NCBI RefSeq assembly: GCF_021390435.2
Contig: NZ_JAJVCN010000004.1
Location: 2,026,501 to 2,090,500, forward strand
Direction of reading: 5' to 3'
Source: Kibdelosporangium philippinense
GTDB taxonomy: Bacteria > Actinomycetota > Actinomycetes > Mycobacteriales > Pseudonocardiaceae
Length of the DNA: 64,000 bases
The notes below the pieces were generated by a model. The model was given only the letters and a program-made list of their open reading frames with translations, did not search any database and had not been told where the DNA came from. Within the stretch, counting starts at the first letter, position 1. Each line of letters begins with the position of its first letter. Shown in pieces: positions 44,493 through 53,863 of the stretch. A program made the translations under genes and the position numbers.

Positions 44493-45701
44493 TCAGCCGT
44501 TCTTCATGGCCGTGACGAGTTCACCGTTGGTCGTGTCGCCGGACAGTTCCCAGAAGAAGGAGCCGCCGAGGCCCTGGCTGCGGGCCCAGCTCATCTTTCC
44601 GGTGATCGTGGACGGCGTGTCGTAGCTCCACCATTGCGAGCCACACTTCGCGTAAGCGGTCCCCGCGATGGTTCCGTTCGCCGGGCACCGCGTCTTCAGG
44701 ACCTTGTAGTCCTCAATACCTGCTTCATACGTTCCCGGCGCGGCGCCTGTGGCCGAACCGCCTGGCGCGGCCTGCGAGACGCCGGTCCAGCCGCGTCCGT
44801 AGAAGCCGATGCCGATCCACAGCTTGCTGGCCGGAACGCCCTTGGCTTTCAGTTTCGCGATCGCATCGGCCGTCGTGAAGCCGGATTGCGGGATTCCGGC
44901 GTACGACGTCAGTGGCGAGTGCGGTGCGGTCGGGCCGGTCGCCGCCCACGCGCCGAAGAAGTCGTAGGACATCACGTTGTACCAGTTGAAGTACTGGGCG
45001 GCGGACGCGTAGTTCGCCTTGTCGATCTTGCCGCCCGCTGAGGCGTCGGCCGTGATCGCCGCGGTGACCAGCTTCGACGAGCCGAACCGGGCGCGCATGG
45101 CCTGCGCGACCCTGGTCAGGGCCTCCGGACCGCTGGCGTCGCAGGTCAGACCGCAGGCGTTGGGGTATTCCCAGTCGAGGTCGATGCCGTCGAACACGCC
45201 TGCCCAGCGCGGGTCGTTGACCAGGTTGTAACAGGAGTTCGCGAAGGCCGTCGGGTTCTGCGCGGCCTGGGTGAAGCCGCTTGACCAGGTCCAGCCGCCG
45301 AACGAGAACAGCACCTTGATCTGCGGGTGCAGCCGCTTCAACTTGCGCAGCTGGTTGAAGTTGCCGCGCAACGCACCCGCGTCCCACGTGTCGGATACGC
45401 CGTCCACACTGGACGCCGCGTCGTAGAACTTGTTGTAGTCGGCCTCGGCGTCGCCGATGGCGCACTGGCCGTTGACGACGTTGCCGAACGCGTAGTTGAT
45501 GTGGGTGAGCTTGGTGGCGGCGCCGCTCGTCCTGATGTTCTTCACGTGGTAGTTGCGCTGGTAGACGCCCCATTGGGCAAAGTAACCGAGGACGTTGCCG
45601 TTCGGTGCGGCTTGCGCCGCCGGTGTCGCTGTCGGGACTGCGGTCACTACCGCGAGCGCTGTGACCAGTGCGCTCGAGAAAGCCAGAAATCTTCTGGACA
45701 T
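44493..45701 (-). CDS. Secreted GH18 chitinase
   Basis: A 402-aa family 18 glycosidase. A signal peptide (MSRRFLAFSSALVTALAVVT, cleavage after an AQA motif near residue 31) is followed by the TIM barrel: NVLGYFAQWGVYQRNYHVKN, IKVLFSFGGWTWSSGFTQAA, the catalytic FDGIDLDWEYP (DxxDxDxE, about 166-176), YNVMSYDFFGAW and a final WELSGDT. No chitin-binding domain is present. GGAG lies 5 nt before the ATG; a longer start at 45731 is less likely. The promoter carries a DasR-type operator, so expression should respond to N-acetylglucosamine. Confidence 0.96.
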   Translation of the reverse strand: MSRRFLAFSSALVTALAVVTAVPTATPAAQAAPNGNVLGYFAQWGVYQRNYHVKNIRTSGAATKLTHINYAFGNVVNGQCAIGDAEADYNKFYDAASSVDGVSDTWDAGALRGNFNQLRKLKRLHPQIKVLFSFGGWTWSSGFTQAAQNPTAFANSCYNLVNDPRWAGVFDGIDLDWEYPNACGLTCDASGPEALTRVAQAMRARFGSSKLVTAAITADASAGGKIDKANYASAAQYFNWYNVMSYDFFGAWAATGPTAPHSPLTSYAGIPQSGFTTADAIAKLKAKGVPASKLWIGIGFYGRGWTGVSQAAPGGSATGAAPGTYEAGIEDYKVLKTRCPANGTIAGTAYAKCGSQWWSYDTPSTITGKMSWARSQGLGGSFFWELSGDTTNGELVTAMKNG

Positions 45702-45796
45702 GCGTTCTCCGTAGGTGACGCGGTGCGCCAATGCACCGCACCCAGCAGAGAACCGCAGAGCCCGCGCCTGGCCGGCGGTTTGGTCGAACCATGTTC

Positions 45797-45826
45797 AAAG
45801 TAGAGTGGACTAGACCAATACGTCAA
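45797..45826 (-). promoter_or_regulatory. Chitinase promoter with DasR-type (dre) operator
   Basis: On the minus strand TTGACG (45826-45821) and TACTTT (45802-45797) are 18 bp apart, about 95 bp before the chitinase start. The 16-bp AGTGGACTAGACCAAT (45804-45819) sits between them and matches the dre consensus ACTGGTCTAGACCACT at 13 of 16 positions. Bound DasR would cover the promoter core. Confidence 0.8.
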
Positions 45827-45829
45827 CCA

Positions 45830-47863
45830 TTACCAGTGGCCGTCTTCCAGCACTCGCTTGAGGACCTTGCCGGTCGCGTTGCGCGGCAGGCCGTCGACGA
45901 ACACGACGTCCCGGGGAACGGCGAAGCGTGCCAGTCGTTGGTGCACGTATCCCCGCACGGTATCGGCGTCGATGCGGGCGCCGGGTTTGAGCACGATGTA
46001 CGCGGCCAGCCGTTGCCCGTACTCGTTGTCCGGCACGCCGATCACGGCGGCCTCGCGGACCTGGGGCAGCGCGACCAAGGCTTCTTCGACGGGCCGTGGG
46101 AACACGTTTTCGCCGCCGGACACGATCATTTCGTCGTCCCGGCCCGCGACGAACAGGCGGCCGTCGGCGTCGAGGTAGCCGCGATCGCCCGTGTCCATCA
46201 GCGAATGGCGCAAGGCCAGGTTGGCGCCGTTGGTGTAGCCGTCGAACAGCATGTCGTTGCCGACGAAGATCCGTCCTACCGCGCCGGGCGGCGACGGATA
46301 TCCCTCGCTGTCGAGGATTCCGATGCGGGTTCCGTTCGGCGGCAGGCCTGCCGTAGTGCGTGCGGCCCGAAGGTCCGACGGGTCGGCGATGGTCGCCCAT
46401 GACACTTCGGTTGAGCCATAGAGGTTGTAGAGCACGTCGCCGAACGTGTCCATGAACTGCTCGACCAACCGGCCAGGCAGCGCCGAGCCGCTGCTCGCCA
46501 CGACCCGCAGCGAGGAAGTGTCATAATTGGACCGCACGCGTTCCGGTAGATCCAGCATGCGCTGCAACATGATCGGCACCGCGAACATCGATGTGACACG
46601 GTGTTTCTCGATCGCCTGCAAAGCCGACTGCGGGTCGAAACGGCGTTGTAGTACCAAACTCGCCCGCAACGGCATACCCAGCTGCATCGCGGCCAGTCCC
46701 CATGTGTGGAACAGTGGCGCGGCCACGAGCATTCTTTCCCCGGCACGCAAAGGGATTCGTGACAGGACGGCGGCAGCGTCACCGAGGCCGCGCGGCGTCG
46801 GTCGGCGTGCGCCCTTCGGCGGGCCGGAGGTGCCGGACGTCAGCACCACGATCCGTCCGGGCTGCTTGGGCGGCGTGAGCTTGTCCTTGGCGCCGTTGGC
46901 GATCAGGTCGTCCACGGTCGGCCCGGAACCCGTTGGCTCGGCCCATGTCCGGACGCGCGGCAACTCCGGCGGGAGGTACGTCGTGAGGCTCGCGAACTCG
47001 TCGTCCGCCATGAGCAGTACGGGATCGTGGTTGCGGACGACCTCGGCGACCTGGTTGGCGGCCAGGCCCGTGTTCATCAGCACGACGTCCGCACCGAGTT
47101 TCCCGCACGCGATGAACGATTCGACCATCCGGCCGTGGTTGCGCGACATCACCGCAACCCTCGATCCTGCTGTCACCCGGTATCGGGACAGCGCGTTGGC
47201 CAGGCGGCTCGTGCGTTCGTCGATCTCGGCGAAGGTCCGTGGGCCATCCTCGTCGTAGTACGCGATCTCATGCGGACCCCGTGCCGCGGAAGCCTGGTAG
47301 CCGCCGACAACCGTGGCGCCCCAGCGCGCCAAGGATGCCAGTTGCCGCAAGGTCCGGTCGGGCCGCGCTGGCGTGAGGACACCGGCTTTGACCAGCGTTT
47401 TCGCGATGCTGAGGGTGGATCCACGAGCCGAGGACGGGTCGCGCGGCTCGGGTGGCAGGTGAGCGGGGGCGCCGTCGAGATGGTCACGTAGACGCGCCAG
47501 CGCGTCGTCGATCCTGCGCCGGAGCGCGGTCACGTTCTGGTCAGCCGACTGCAACGACACCAAAACGCTGATTTCCGTGCCTTTGGGTGTCGGCCTGAGC
47601 TGGATCGACAGCCGGTGCGTCTGGCGGCGGACGCTGGACCATACCAGGTGCTCGTCCTGTCGGAAGATCAGCAACTCGACTTCGTCCTCGTATCCGACGC
47701 GCACCAAATACCGTGCACCACGGCCCTGATGCGGCGTCACACGCTCACACCAGCTCAACCCGCGGACGTAACGCGGGTACAACTCCGGGTCGCTGATGAC
47801 CGCCCACACCTCTGCGGGTGGTTGGCTCACGACCGCTTGCGCCTCAACGCTGTCGGATCCCAT
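45830..47863 (-). CDS. SRPBCC domain fused to an AMP-forming acyl-CoA ligase
   Basis: A 677-aa two-domain protein. Residues 1-140 are an SRPBCC lipid-binding fold (VSQPPAEVWAVISDPELYPR, VRGLSWCERVTP). Residues about 160-677 are an ANL ligase with P-loop VLTSGTSGPPKGARRPTPRG (about 338), NLYGSTEVSWATIADPS, MDTGDRGYLDADGRLFVAGR and the catalytic-lysine tail GLPRNATGKVLKRVLED. It would activate a fatty or other carboxylic acid to an acyl-CoA. Fusion of the two folds is unusual; the SRPBCC part may present the lipid. Its stop is 3 bp from the chitinase -35 box. Confidence 0.92.
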   Translation of the reverse strand: MGSDSVEAQAVVSQPPAEVWAVISDPELYPRYVRGLSWCERVTPHQGRGARYLVRVGYEDEVELLIFRQDEHLVWSSVRRQTHRLSIQLRPTPKGTEISVLVSLQSADQNVTALRRRIDDALARLRDHLDGAPAHLPPEPRDPSSARGSTLSIAKTLVKAGVLTPARPDRTLRQLASLARWGATVVGGYQASAARGPHEIAYYDEDGPRTFAEIDERTSRLANALSRYRVTAGSRVAVMSRNHGRMVESFIACGKLGADVVLMNTGLAANQVAEVVRNHDPVLLMADDEFASLTTYLPPELPRVRTWAEPTGSGPTVDDLIANGAKDKLTPPKQPGRIVVLTSGTSGPPKGARRPTPRGLGDAAAVLSRIPLRAGERMLVAAPLFHTWGLAAMQLGMPLRASLVLQRRFDPQSALQAIEKHRVTSMFAVPIMLQRMLDLPERVRSNYDTSSLRVVASSGSALPGRLVEQFMDTFGDVLYNLYGSTEVSWATIADPSDLRAARTTAGLPPNGTRIGILDSEGYPSPPGAVGRIFVGNDMLFDGYTNGANLALRHSLMDTGDRGYLDADGRLFVAGRDDEMIVSGGENVFPRPVEEALVALPQVREAAVIGVPDNEYGQRLAAYIVLKPGARIDADTVRGYVHQRLARFAVPRDVVFVDGLPRNATGKVLKRVLEDGHW

Positions 47864-47932
47864 TACCTACTGATGAGTAGCAGTGTTCCGCTGGGCGGTG
47901 CAACCCTGTCGCCCGAACGGACTAGCGGTGAG

Positions 47933-47974
47933 AAAAGGCCACCCGTGCCGGATGTTCGGGCACGAGCGGCCTTT
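47933..47974 (-). terminator. Hairpin terminator of the M14 carboxypeptidase gene
   Basis: AAAAGGCC...CGTGCC and GGGCACG...GGCCTTT pair around GGATGTTC. On the minus strand the stem is followed by a T-rich run. Confidence 0.75.
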
Positions 47975-47988
47975 CCCCGCTGAAGACC

Positions 47989-49643
47989 TTAGAAGGTCAG
48001 CCGCCACAGATCGACGAATCCGACATCAGCCGAATAAATGTCCTGGACTTTTAGCTGCCAGGTGCCGTTGGCGGCCTCCGAGGAGGCGTCGACGGTGTAC
48101 GTCTCGTTCACGTTGTCCGCCGAGTCGCCCGAGCTCGCGCCCTTCAGGCGATACGCGGTGCCGTCCGGCGCGACCAGGTCGATCACCAGGTCACCGCGGT
48201 AGCTGTGCTTGATGTCCACGGCCACCTTCAACGCGGCTGGCGCGTTGCCGTCCCGGTTGGCCACCGTGATCGAGCTGGTCACGGCCGAGCCGCCGTCCGG
48301 AATCTGCACGTCGGTCGTGTTCTCGTACGGGCCAGGGCCCGGCGGCGGCGTGGTGCCGCAGTACTGCTGCTCCTTGCCGATCGCCCGTTGTGGACAGTCC
48401 GAGACCTCGAGCAGCTGCAGCACGGCCTCCTTGTTGCGGGCGGTTTCCCGGTCGATCACCTCGTCCGGCGGGTAGAACCCGCCGCCGCTCGCGCCCTTCG
48501 GGTACATCTCGAAGGTATAGCCGAAGATCTTCTGGTCGCCCCACAGCCAGTCGTCGATCGAGCCGTCCGTGATGTACAAATCGGACGATTGCTCAGGCGT
48601 GTAGTTGTTGGTGGCGGCCATGTCCCGGCCGATCCGGGCGAACGTGGCCTGATCGTCAGCGGTCATCCCAGGAGCGAGATCGTCGTACGTGTAGCCGTAC
48701 GGCCACAGGACGAGCTCGCTGTAGGTGTGGAAGTCGATCCCGGTCCTGATCTGTTGCTTGCCACCGATGTTGCGGCCGCGGACGAAGTCGGCGAACGCCT
48801 TGACCTCAGGCGAGGACTCGGCCGAGGGGCCACGGTAGGTCTCACTGCTCGTGCTGCCGGAGGAACCGTTGCAGCAGCCCCATTTGAAGGCCCAGTTGCG
48901 GTTCAGGTCAGTGCCCACATTGGACGAACCGGCGTTCGGCTGCCGGTTCTTGCGCCAGGAGCGGTACGAGCCGGTGGCGATGTCGTACTCGCCGCCGTCC
49001 GGGTTGAGGTCGGGCAGCAGCCAGATCTCGCGGGAGTTGACGATGTTGGTGATCCGCTGGTCCGAGCCGTAGCCCGTGGTCAGCTGGTTGAGCAGGTAGA
49101 GGCCCATTTCCTTGGTCAGGTGCTCACGCGCGTGCTGGTGCGCGGTGAACAGGACCTCGGGCTCGTTCTCGTCGGTGGCCACGTTGTCGGAGATCTTGAT
49201 GGCGATCAGGTCGCGGCCCTCGTAGGACTTGCCGATCACCTGCTTGGACACGATCGCCGGGAAGTTCTGCGCGGCCGCGTTCACTTCGGCGGTGAGCTCG
49301 CCGAAGTTGTGGTACTTCGAGTCGGCGGGCGGGAAGTCCAGCGTGCCCGTGTCCGGCTGGGTCGGCGCGGCCTGCGGGCGCACGGTGAAGCCGAACTGCT
49401 TGATCTGCTCGACTTCCTCGGGGGTGGCCGTGATACCGACGACGCCGTGCTCGACATACGTGACGGCGGCGCCGGTCGAGGCGATCCGGCTGCGCTGCTT
49501 GCTGGTCTTGGCGCCTTCGACCTGGTATTCGGCCGACGTGCGCTGCGGCGCGCTCGACGACGGCCAGCGGTGCCTGGCGACAGCACGACGAAACTCAGCG
49601 CGACCGCGAGTGCCAGCGAAACGGACAATCTACTTCGGATCAC
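47989..49643 (-). CDS. Secreted M14 zinc carboxypeptidase with C-terminal P domain (frameshifted)
   Basis: The mature enzyme frame (47989 to about 49568) has zinc ligands in FTAHQHAREHLTKEM and GIDFHTYSELVLWPYGY, and the catalytic Glu in FGYTFEMYPKG. A proprotein-convertase P domain follows (IPDGGSAVTSSITVANRDGN to VGFVDLWRLTF). The propeptide EGAKTSKQRSRIASTGAAVT is in the same frame. The signal peptide is in another frame: GTG 49643, with AGGAGG upstream, encodes VIRSRLSVSLALAVALSFVV. The two frames meet near 49567-49570 (GGCACCGCTGGCC), where one base appears to be missing. No start codon precedes the propeptide in the enzyme frame. Either the gene is inactivated or the base is a sequencing error. 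Confidence 0.85.
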
Positions 49644-49764
49644 GCAGGGCCTCCTGGGTTCAGGGCGTCCGCAAGATCTTGCGGTGGCGCGCCGATGCGC
49701 GCCATCCGTCGCCCGAGGGCAGTAATTGCCAGATTCCCAGCTCACAGGTCGCGGTGACTGAAAA

Positions 49765-51204
49765 TCAATGCCCCTTGGTCAATCCCTTCTTCTCCCATGT
49801 CCCGTTTGAACTCAAGCCGTAGAGGTGCTTGATCGGTCCCGCTGCCCGCGTATCGAAGTGCATGATGTCGCGGCCACCACCGATCGTGTCGTCGCCGAGC
49901 CACGTCAGACCCGCGTCCACCATGGCCATCACAAGGCGCTTGTCCAGGTCGAGGAAACCCTGTTCCGGCTTGGCCCAGTCCTTGCTCGCACTGATGGCCG
50001 GGAGCTTCTTGCGGTCATCCGCGATGGCCTTCGCCCACTGGTCAACCGTGCGTTTCTTCGGATCCGTGCCGCCGAGCGCGGCCACTTTCTCCTCAAGGTC
50101 GGCACGGCGTTCCTTGGCGCCAAGCGCGAAGTACTCCTGCATGGCGTCCGATGCCTCGTCCAGCTTGTCGTACGACGCCTCGGCCCGCTCATGCGCGCCA
50201 TCGCCAGCCGGACGCTCCTGGAACTTCTCCACATCGGCCGTCTTCTGCTCGATCAGCAGCACCGCGCGGTCGATGATCCCGCGCACAATGGACTTCTCAT
50301 TCTGCTGTTTCGGATCGGCCTCATTGGACGTCGCGTTGAAGATGTACGGATTCGTCGACGCGTTCACATCGATCGCCAAGCCGAGGCCATGCAACCCGGA
50401 GCCGGGTGGACGCAGGCCGCTGAGTTCACGTGCCACCGGGACTTGTTGACCGGCAATGGATTGCTCGACAGCCGCCAGTTTCTCGGCGAGAATCTTGTGC
50501 ACCTGCACCGGCTTCCCGAGAAACGTGATCGTGACGATCTCGGCGAACCATTCCTCCGGCGTGACGTTGATGTCCGCCAAGGCCCTTGCTTCGGCTGAGC
50601 GCAGCAAGGCGTTGTTCCGGTCCGGAGTGAGGAACGCGGACAGTTGGAACAGCTCGTCTTCCTGTTCCTTGGTCCGTTTGGTGCCAAGGGCGGTCAGCTC
50701 CGCGCGCCGGGTGCGGGCCTTGATGATCTCCGCTTCGCCGCCGTTGCCAAGCAGTTCAGCGTCGTTTGCAGTCGGAATGTGGTTTGGTGCCCCGGTTTTC
50801 TCCCCGCCCGGTGCTGGTGTCGCGGCACGGGCTCTCGCCAGACCGTCCACAAAGTCCGGGATCTGCCCGTTCTTGACAGTCTGGCTGCTGCCGGAACCCG
50901 GATCGAGGTTCTGCGCGGCCAGTGCCCGATAGGTACGGTCATACTGCTCGTTGGTGAGGAACCATTTGACGTGCATCGAGTTCATCGCCAGCACGACGTC
51001 GTCACTGCGCGACGAGCCGCCGCCGATGGCCGCGTGCAGCCGGACGCCAAGGATCCGCTTGGCTTCCTCCGGGCTCATCTCGGCACGGGCGATCATGCCT
51101 GCTATTGCGTGATTGCCCGCCTCGGCGATCGGATCCCGCTGTACCCGGACCGGGTTCGGCTGGTTTTGCGCAGCGTCGGGCCGGTCGGATTTCTCCCGCT
51201 CCAC
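49765..51204 (-). CDS. M15-like peptidase-domain protein with contractile-injection-system-cargo-like leader
   Basis: A 479-aa protein. The N-terminus (NPVRVQRDPIAEAGNHAIAG followed by MIARA) resembles the short VQR...AGNxAVxxMxAR leader common in actinobacterial proteins linked to extracellular contractile injection systems. A helical middle follows (ALADINVTPEEWFAEIVTIT). The end carries a LAS/M15 metallopeptidase-like zinc set: RPPGSGLHGLGLAIDVNAST (H...D, about 268-287) and DIMHFDTRAAGP (final His, about 448). That suggests a cell-wall D,D- or L,D-carboxypeptidase/endopeptidase. There is no signal peptide, which fits non-Sec export. No tail-sheath or baseplate genes are in the window. Start ATG 51204 is assumed. 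Confidence 0.7.
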   Translation of the reverse strand: MEREKSDRPDAAQNQPNPVRVQRDPIAEAGNHAIAGMIARAEMSPEEAKRILGVRLHAAIGGGSSRSDDVVLAMNSMHVKWFLTNEQYDRTYRALAAQNLDPGSGSSQTVKNGQIPDFVDGLARARAATPAPGGEKTGAPNHIPTANDAELLGNGGEAEIIKARTRRAELTALGTKRTKEQEDELFQLSAFLTPDRNNALLRSAEARALADINVTPEEWFAEIVTITFLGKPVQVHKILAEKLAAVEQSIAGQQVPVARELSGLRPPGSGLHGLGLAIDVNASTNPYIFNATSNEADPKQQNEKSIVRGIIDRAVLLIEQKTADVEKFQERPAGDGAHERAEASYDKLDEASDAMQEYFALGAKERRADLEEKVAALGGTDPKKRTVDQWAKAIADDRKKLPAISASKDWAKPEQGFLDLDKRLVMAMVDAGLTWLGDDTIGGGRDIMHFDTRAAGPIKHLYGLSSNGTWEKKGLTKGH

Positions 51205-51377
51205 GTCAGTCCCCTAGTGTCCAGCCCCAGCGAAAACGAGTGTACAGCCGCGCTATGGTTGGGTCACTCGAACGATCACGCTCTCTTCGCAAGTACGCCG
51301 CAGATGGAGAGCGACGCCCGGTGAAGGGCGGCAGAGGGGCGGCAGCACTGTCACGCACCCTCTACAAAGGATCAACC

Positions 51378-52232
51378 TTGACGAACACAGGTCTCGGTCT
51401 GCCCATCGCAGACCCGGAATCGCTACTCACCTGGGCCCGTCTCGCCGACGAAGGCCCATTCTCCACCCTCGGTCTGCTCGACCGGCTCGTGTACGACAAC
51501 CCTGAACCCCTGGTCACGCTGGCCGCGATCGCCGGTGCCACGACACGAATCCGCGTGCAGACCGAGGTTCTGCTGGCGCCGTTGCGATCCACAGTGCTGC
51601 TGGCCAAACAGGCCGCGACGCTCGACCGGATCTCCGGCGGCCGCTTCACTCTTGGTCTTGGCGTCGGCGGCCGCATCGACGACCACCTCGCCGCAGGAAC
51701 GGATATTCGCACTCGCGGCCGTCGGCTCGACGAACAAATGTCCGAGATGCGCCGGATATGGTCCGGTTCGGCGTGGAATGCCGAAGTAGGCCCGATCGGG
51801 CCGAAGCCTTTTCGGGCTGGTGGCCCCGAAGTATTGTTCGGCGCCTTTCGTGATCGCGCATTGGCGCGTGTCGCTCAGTGGGGTGACGGCTTTCTTTCCG
51901 CAGCTCCTGTTGAATGGTGTGGCCGCCTTTTCGATACGGTCCGTGAGTCATGGGCGGCCGCTGGTCGTCTTGGCGCGCCAAGGTTGGTTGCCCAGGTCAA
52001 CGTTGCTTTAGGGCATACGGTGGACGACGCGCGCCGGAACATCGCCGACTACTACGGACAAGATGCGCGATGGGCGCTGGATCGTTTGGTGACCAATTCC
52101 CGGCAACTCCGGGACACGGTGGCCGCGTTCGCTGATCTCGGTGCGGACGAAGTGATGCTTTATTGCTGGTCACCGGATATTAGCCAGCTGGGTATTATTG
52201 CGGAAGCGTGTGCCGTCAAGAACGGGATCTGA
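51378..52232 (+). CDS. LLM-class flavin-dependent oxidoreductase
   Basis: A 284-aa luciferase-like monooxygenase. Features are LTWARLADEGPFSTLGLLDR, TTRIRVQTEVLLAPLRSTVL, LLAKQAATLDRISGGRFTLG followed by LGVGGR, and a final helix region. The start is a TTG with AAAGGA at 7-nt spacing; the frame extends upstream to 51105 but the extra sequence has no similarity to the family. It overlaps the convergent PadR gene by 17 bp at the 3' ends. It may use FMN or F420; the substrate is unknown. Confidence 0.9.
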   Translation: MTNTGLGLPIADPESLLTWARLADEGPFSTLGLLDRLVYDNPEPLVTLAAIAGATTRIRVQTEVLLAPLRSTVLLAKQAATLDRISGGRFTLGLGVGGRIDDHLAAGTDIRTRGRRLDEQMSEMRRIWSGSAWNAEVGPIGPKPFRAGGPEVLFGAFRDRALARVAQWGDGFLSAAPVEWCGRLFDTVRESWAAAGRLGAPRLVAQVNVALGHTVDDARRNIADYYGQDARWALDRLVTNSRQLRDTVAAFADLGADEVMLYCWSPDISQLGIIAEACAVKNGI

Positions 52233-52767
52233 GGATCTCGGCGGCCCACTCGCACCATTCGGCCTGGTCCTCGTGGTACATCTTGCCGCGGGTGCACGCC
52301 AGGTACGCGCCGACGTTGTCGGCTGACGCGAGGTAGTCCGTTTCTGTTTTGTCGCCGCGCAGCTTCTCGAGCTGGGAGCCGAGGAACTCGGCCTTGGCTC
52401 GGGACTGCGCGGCGCGGTCGGTCAGCTGTTTGATCAGCGTGCCGGGGTCGGCGGCCTGTTCGGCGTACGCCTTGACCATCAGGTCGTCGCGGATCGATGT
52501 TGGCTTTGTCGGGGCGCTGGTGAAGCGTGCGAGCTCGTGGCGGCCCTCGTCGGTGAGCACGAACACGCGCTTGTTCGGGCGGCCTTGCTGGACGACTTCG
52601 TGGCCGGTGAGCAGGCCGTCGGCTTCGAGTTTGGCGAGTTCGGCGTAGAGCTGCTGGGACGACGCGTGCCAGAACGAGGACGCGCCGAGGTCGAACAGCT
52701 TGCTTAGCTGGTAGCCGCTCAACTCCCGGTCGAGGAGGGCGGCAAGCAGTGCGTGCCGAAGCGCCAT
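52216..52767 (-). CDS. PadR-family transcriptional regulator
   Basis: A 183-aa regulator with the PadR winged helix MALRHALLAALLDRELSGYQ, WHASSQQLYAELAKLEADGL followed by LTGHEVVQQGRPNKRVFVLT, and a C-terminal Vir_act_alpha_C helix bundle. GGGAG precedes ATG 52767. It is divergent from the LLM-hydrolase pair at 52841. Palindromic ACTCAA sites lie in the gap and probably mediate repression. Confidence 0.93.
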   Translation of the reverse strand: MALRHALLAALLDRELSGYQLSKLFDLGASSFWHASSQQLYAELAKLEADGLLTGHEVVQQGRPNKRVFVLTDEGRHELARFTSAPTKPTSIRDDLMVKAYAEQAADPGTLIKQLTDRAAQSRAKAEFLGSQLEKLRGDKTETDYLASADNVGAYLACTRGKMYHEDQAEWCEWAAEILRSRS

Positions 52768-52794
52768 GTGTCTCCCGTCTCTTGTGAAGATGAT

Positions 52795-52826
52795 ACTCAA
52801 GGATATGATTACTCAAGAAATTGAGT
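52795..52826. promoter_or_regulatory. PadR operator and divergent promoter
   Basis: ACTCAA-GAAA-TTGAGT (52811-52826) is a perfect inverted repeat and ACTCAA occurs again at 52795-52800. For the LLM gene a TATGAT -10 (52804-52809) with CTTGTG 17 bp upstream lies between the half-sites, so binding would block transcription. Confidence 0.65.
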
Positions 52827-52840
52827 AGCGGGAGGCGCTC

Positions 52841-53863
52841 GTGAAGCTCGGATTCCACACCGGCTACTGGTCATCGGGCCCGCCCGCGGGTGTCGAAGAG
52901 GCCATTGCCGAGGCAGAACGGCTTGGCCTCGACTCGATCTGGGCCGCGGAGGCGTACGGATCCGACTGCCTGACGCCGCTGGCCTGGTGGGGCTCGCGAA
53001 CCAAGACGGTCCGGCTCGGCACGAACATCCTGCAGATGTCCGCGCGCACGCCCACCGCGACCGCGATGGCGGCACTGACCCTGGACCACCTGTCCGGTGG
53101 ACGGTTCGTGCTGGGGATCGGCGCGTCCGGGCCTCAGGTGGTCGAAGGCTGGTACGGGCAGCCGTATCCCAAGCCGCTCGCGCGCACGCGTGAGTACGTC
53201 GACATCGTGCGCAAGGTCGTGGCCCGTGAGCGAGTGGAGTACTCCGGGCAGTTCTTCCAGTTGCCGTACCAAGGTGGCGCCGGGCTCGGCAAGCCGCTGA
53301 AGTCCACAGTGCATCCACTTCGGACGGACATCCCGATCTACCTCGCCGCGGAAGGCCCGAAGAACGTGGCGTTGTCCGCGGAGATCGCCGACGGCTGGCT
53401 GCCAATGTTCTTTTCCCCGCGCAGCAACGATTTCTTCCGCACGGCGTTGCAGGAAGGCTTCTCCCGCCCTGGCGCGCGGCGTAACTGGGACACCTTCGAG
53501 GTGCCCGCGTTCCTGCCGGTGATCGTGAACGACGACGTGGAGAAAGCGGCCGACTGGGTGCGGCCGATGCTCGCGCTCTACATCGGCGGGATGGGCGCGA
53601 AGGGCGCGAACTTCCACTTCGACGTGTTCGTCCGGCTCGGCTACGAAGCCGAATGCCAGAAGATCCAGGAACTCTACCTCGACGGTCACAAAGCGGAAGC
53701 CGTCGCGGCCGTGCCGACGAAAATGGTCGAAGACATCGCGTTGGTCGGACCACTGGCCAAGATCCGGGACGAACTGCCCGCATGGCAGGAAAGCGTGGTG
53801 ACGTCCCTTTTGGTCAACACGGACGTGCAAACGTTGCGTGCGTTGGCGGAGCTCGTCGCATGA
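52841..53863 (+). CDS. LLM-class F420-dependent oxidoreductase
   Basis: A 340-aa luciferase-like enzyme. It opens KLGFHTGYWSSGPPAGVEEA and carries LDSIWAAEAYGSDCLTPLAW, VRLGTNILQMSARTPTATAM and HLSGGRFVLGIGASGPQVVE followed by GWYGQPY, the pattern of actinobacterial F420-dependent LLM enzymes. GGGAGG precedes the GTG. Its stop overlaps the start of the metallo-hydrolase gene, so the two act together, under the divergent PadR regulator. Confidence 0.94.
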   Translation: MKLGFHTGYWSSGPPAGVEEAIAEAERLGLDSIWAAEAYGSDCLTPLAWWGSRTKTVRLGTNILQMSARTPTATAMAALTLDHLSGGRFVLGIGASGPQVVEGWYGQPYPKPLARTREYVDIVRKVVARERVEYSGQFFQLPYQGGAGLGKPLKSTVHPLRTDIPIYLAAEGPKNVALSAEIADGWLPMFFSPRSNDFFRTALQEGFSRPGARRNWDTFEVPAFLPVIVNDDVEKAADWVRPMLALYIGGMGAKGANFHFDVFVRLGYEAECQKIQELYLDGHKAEAVAAVPTKMVEDIALVGPLAKIRDELPAWQESVVTSLLVNTDVQTLRALAELVA

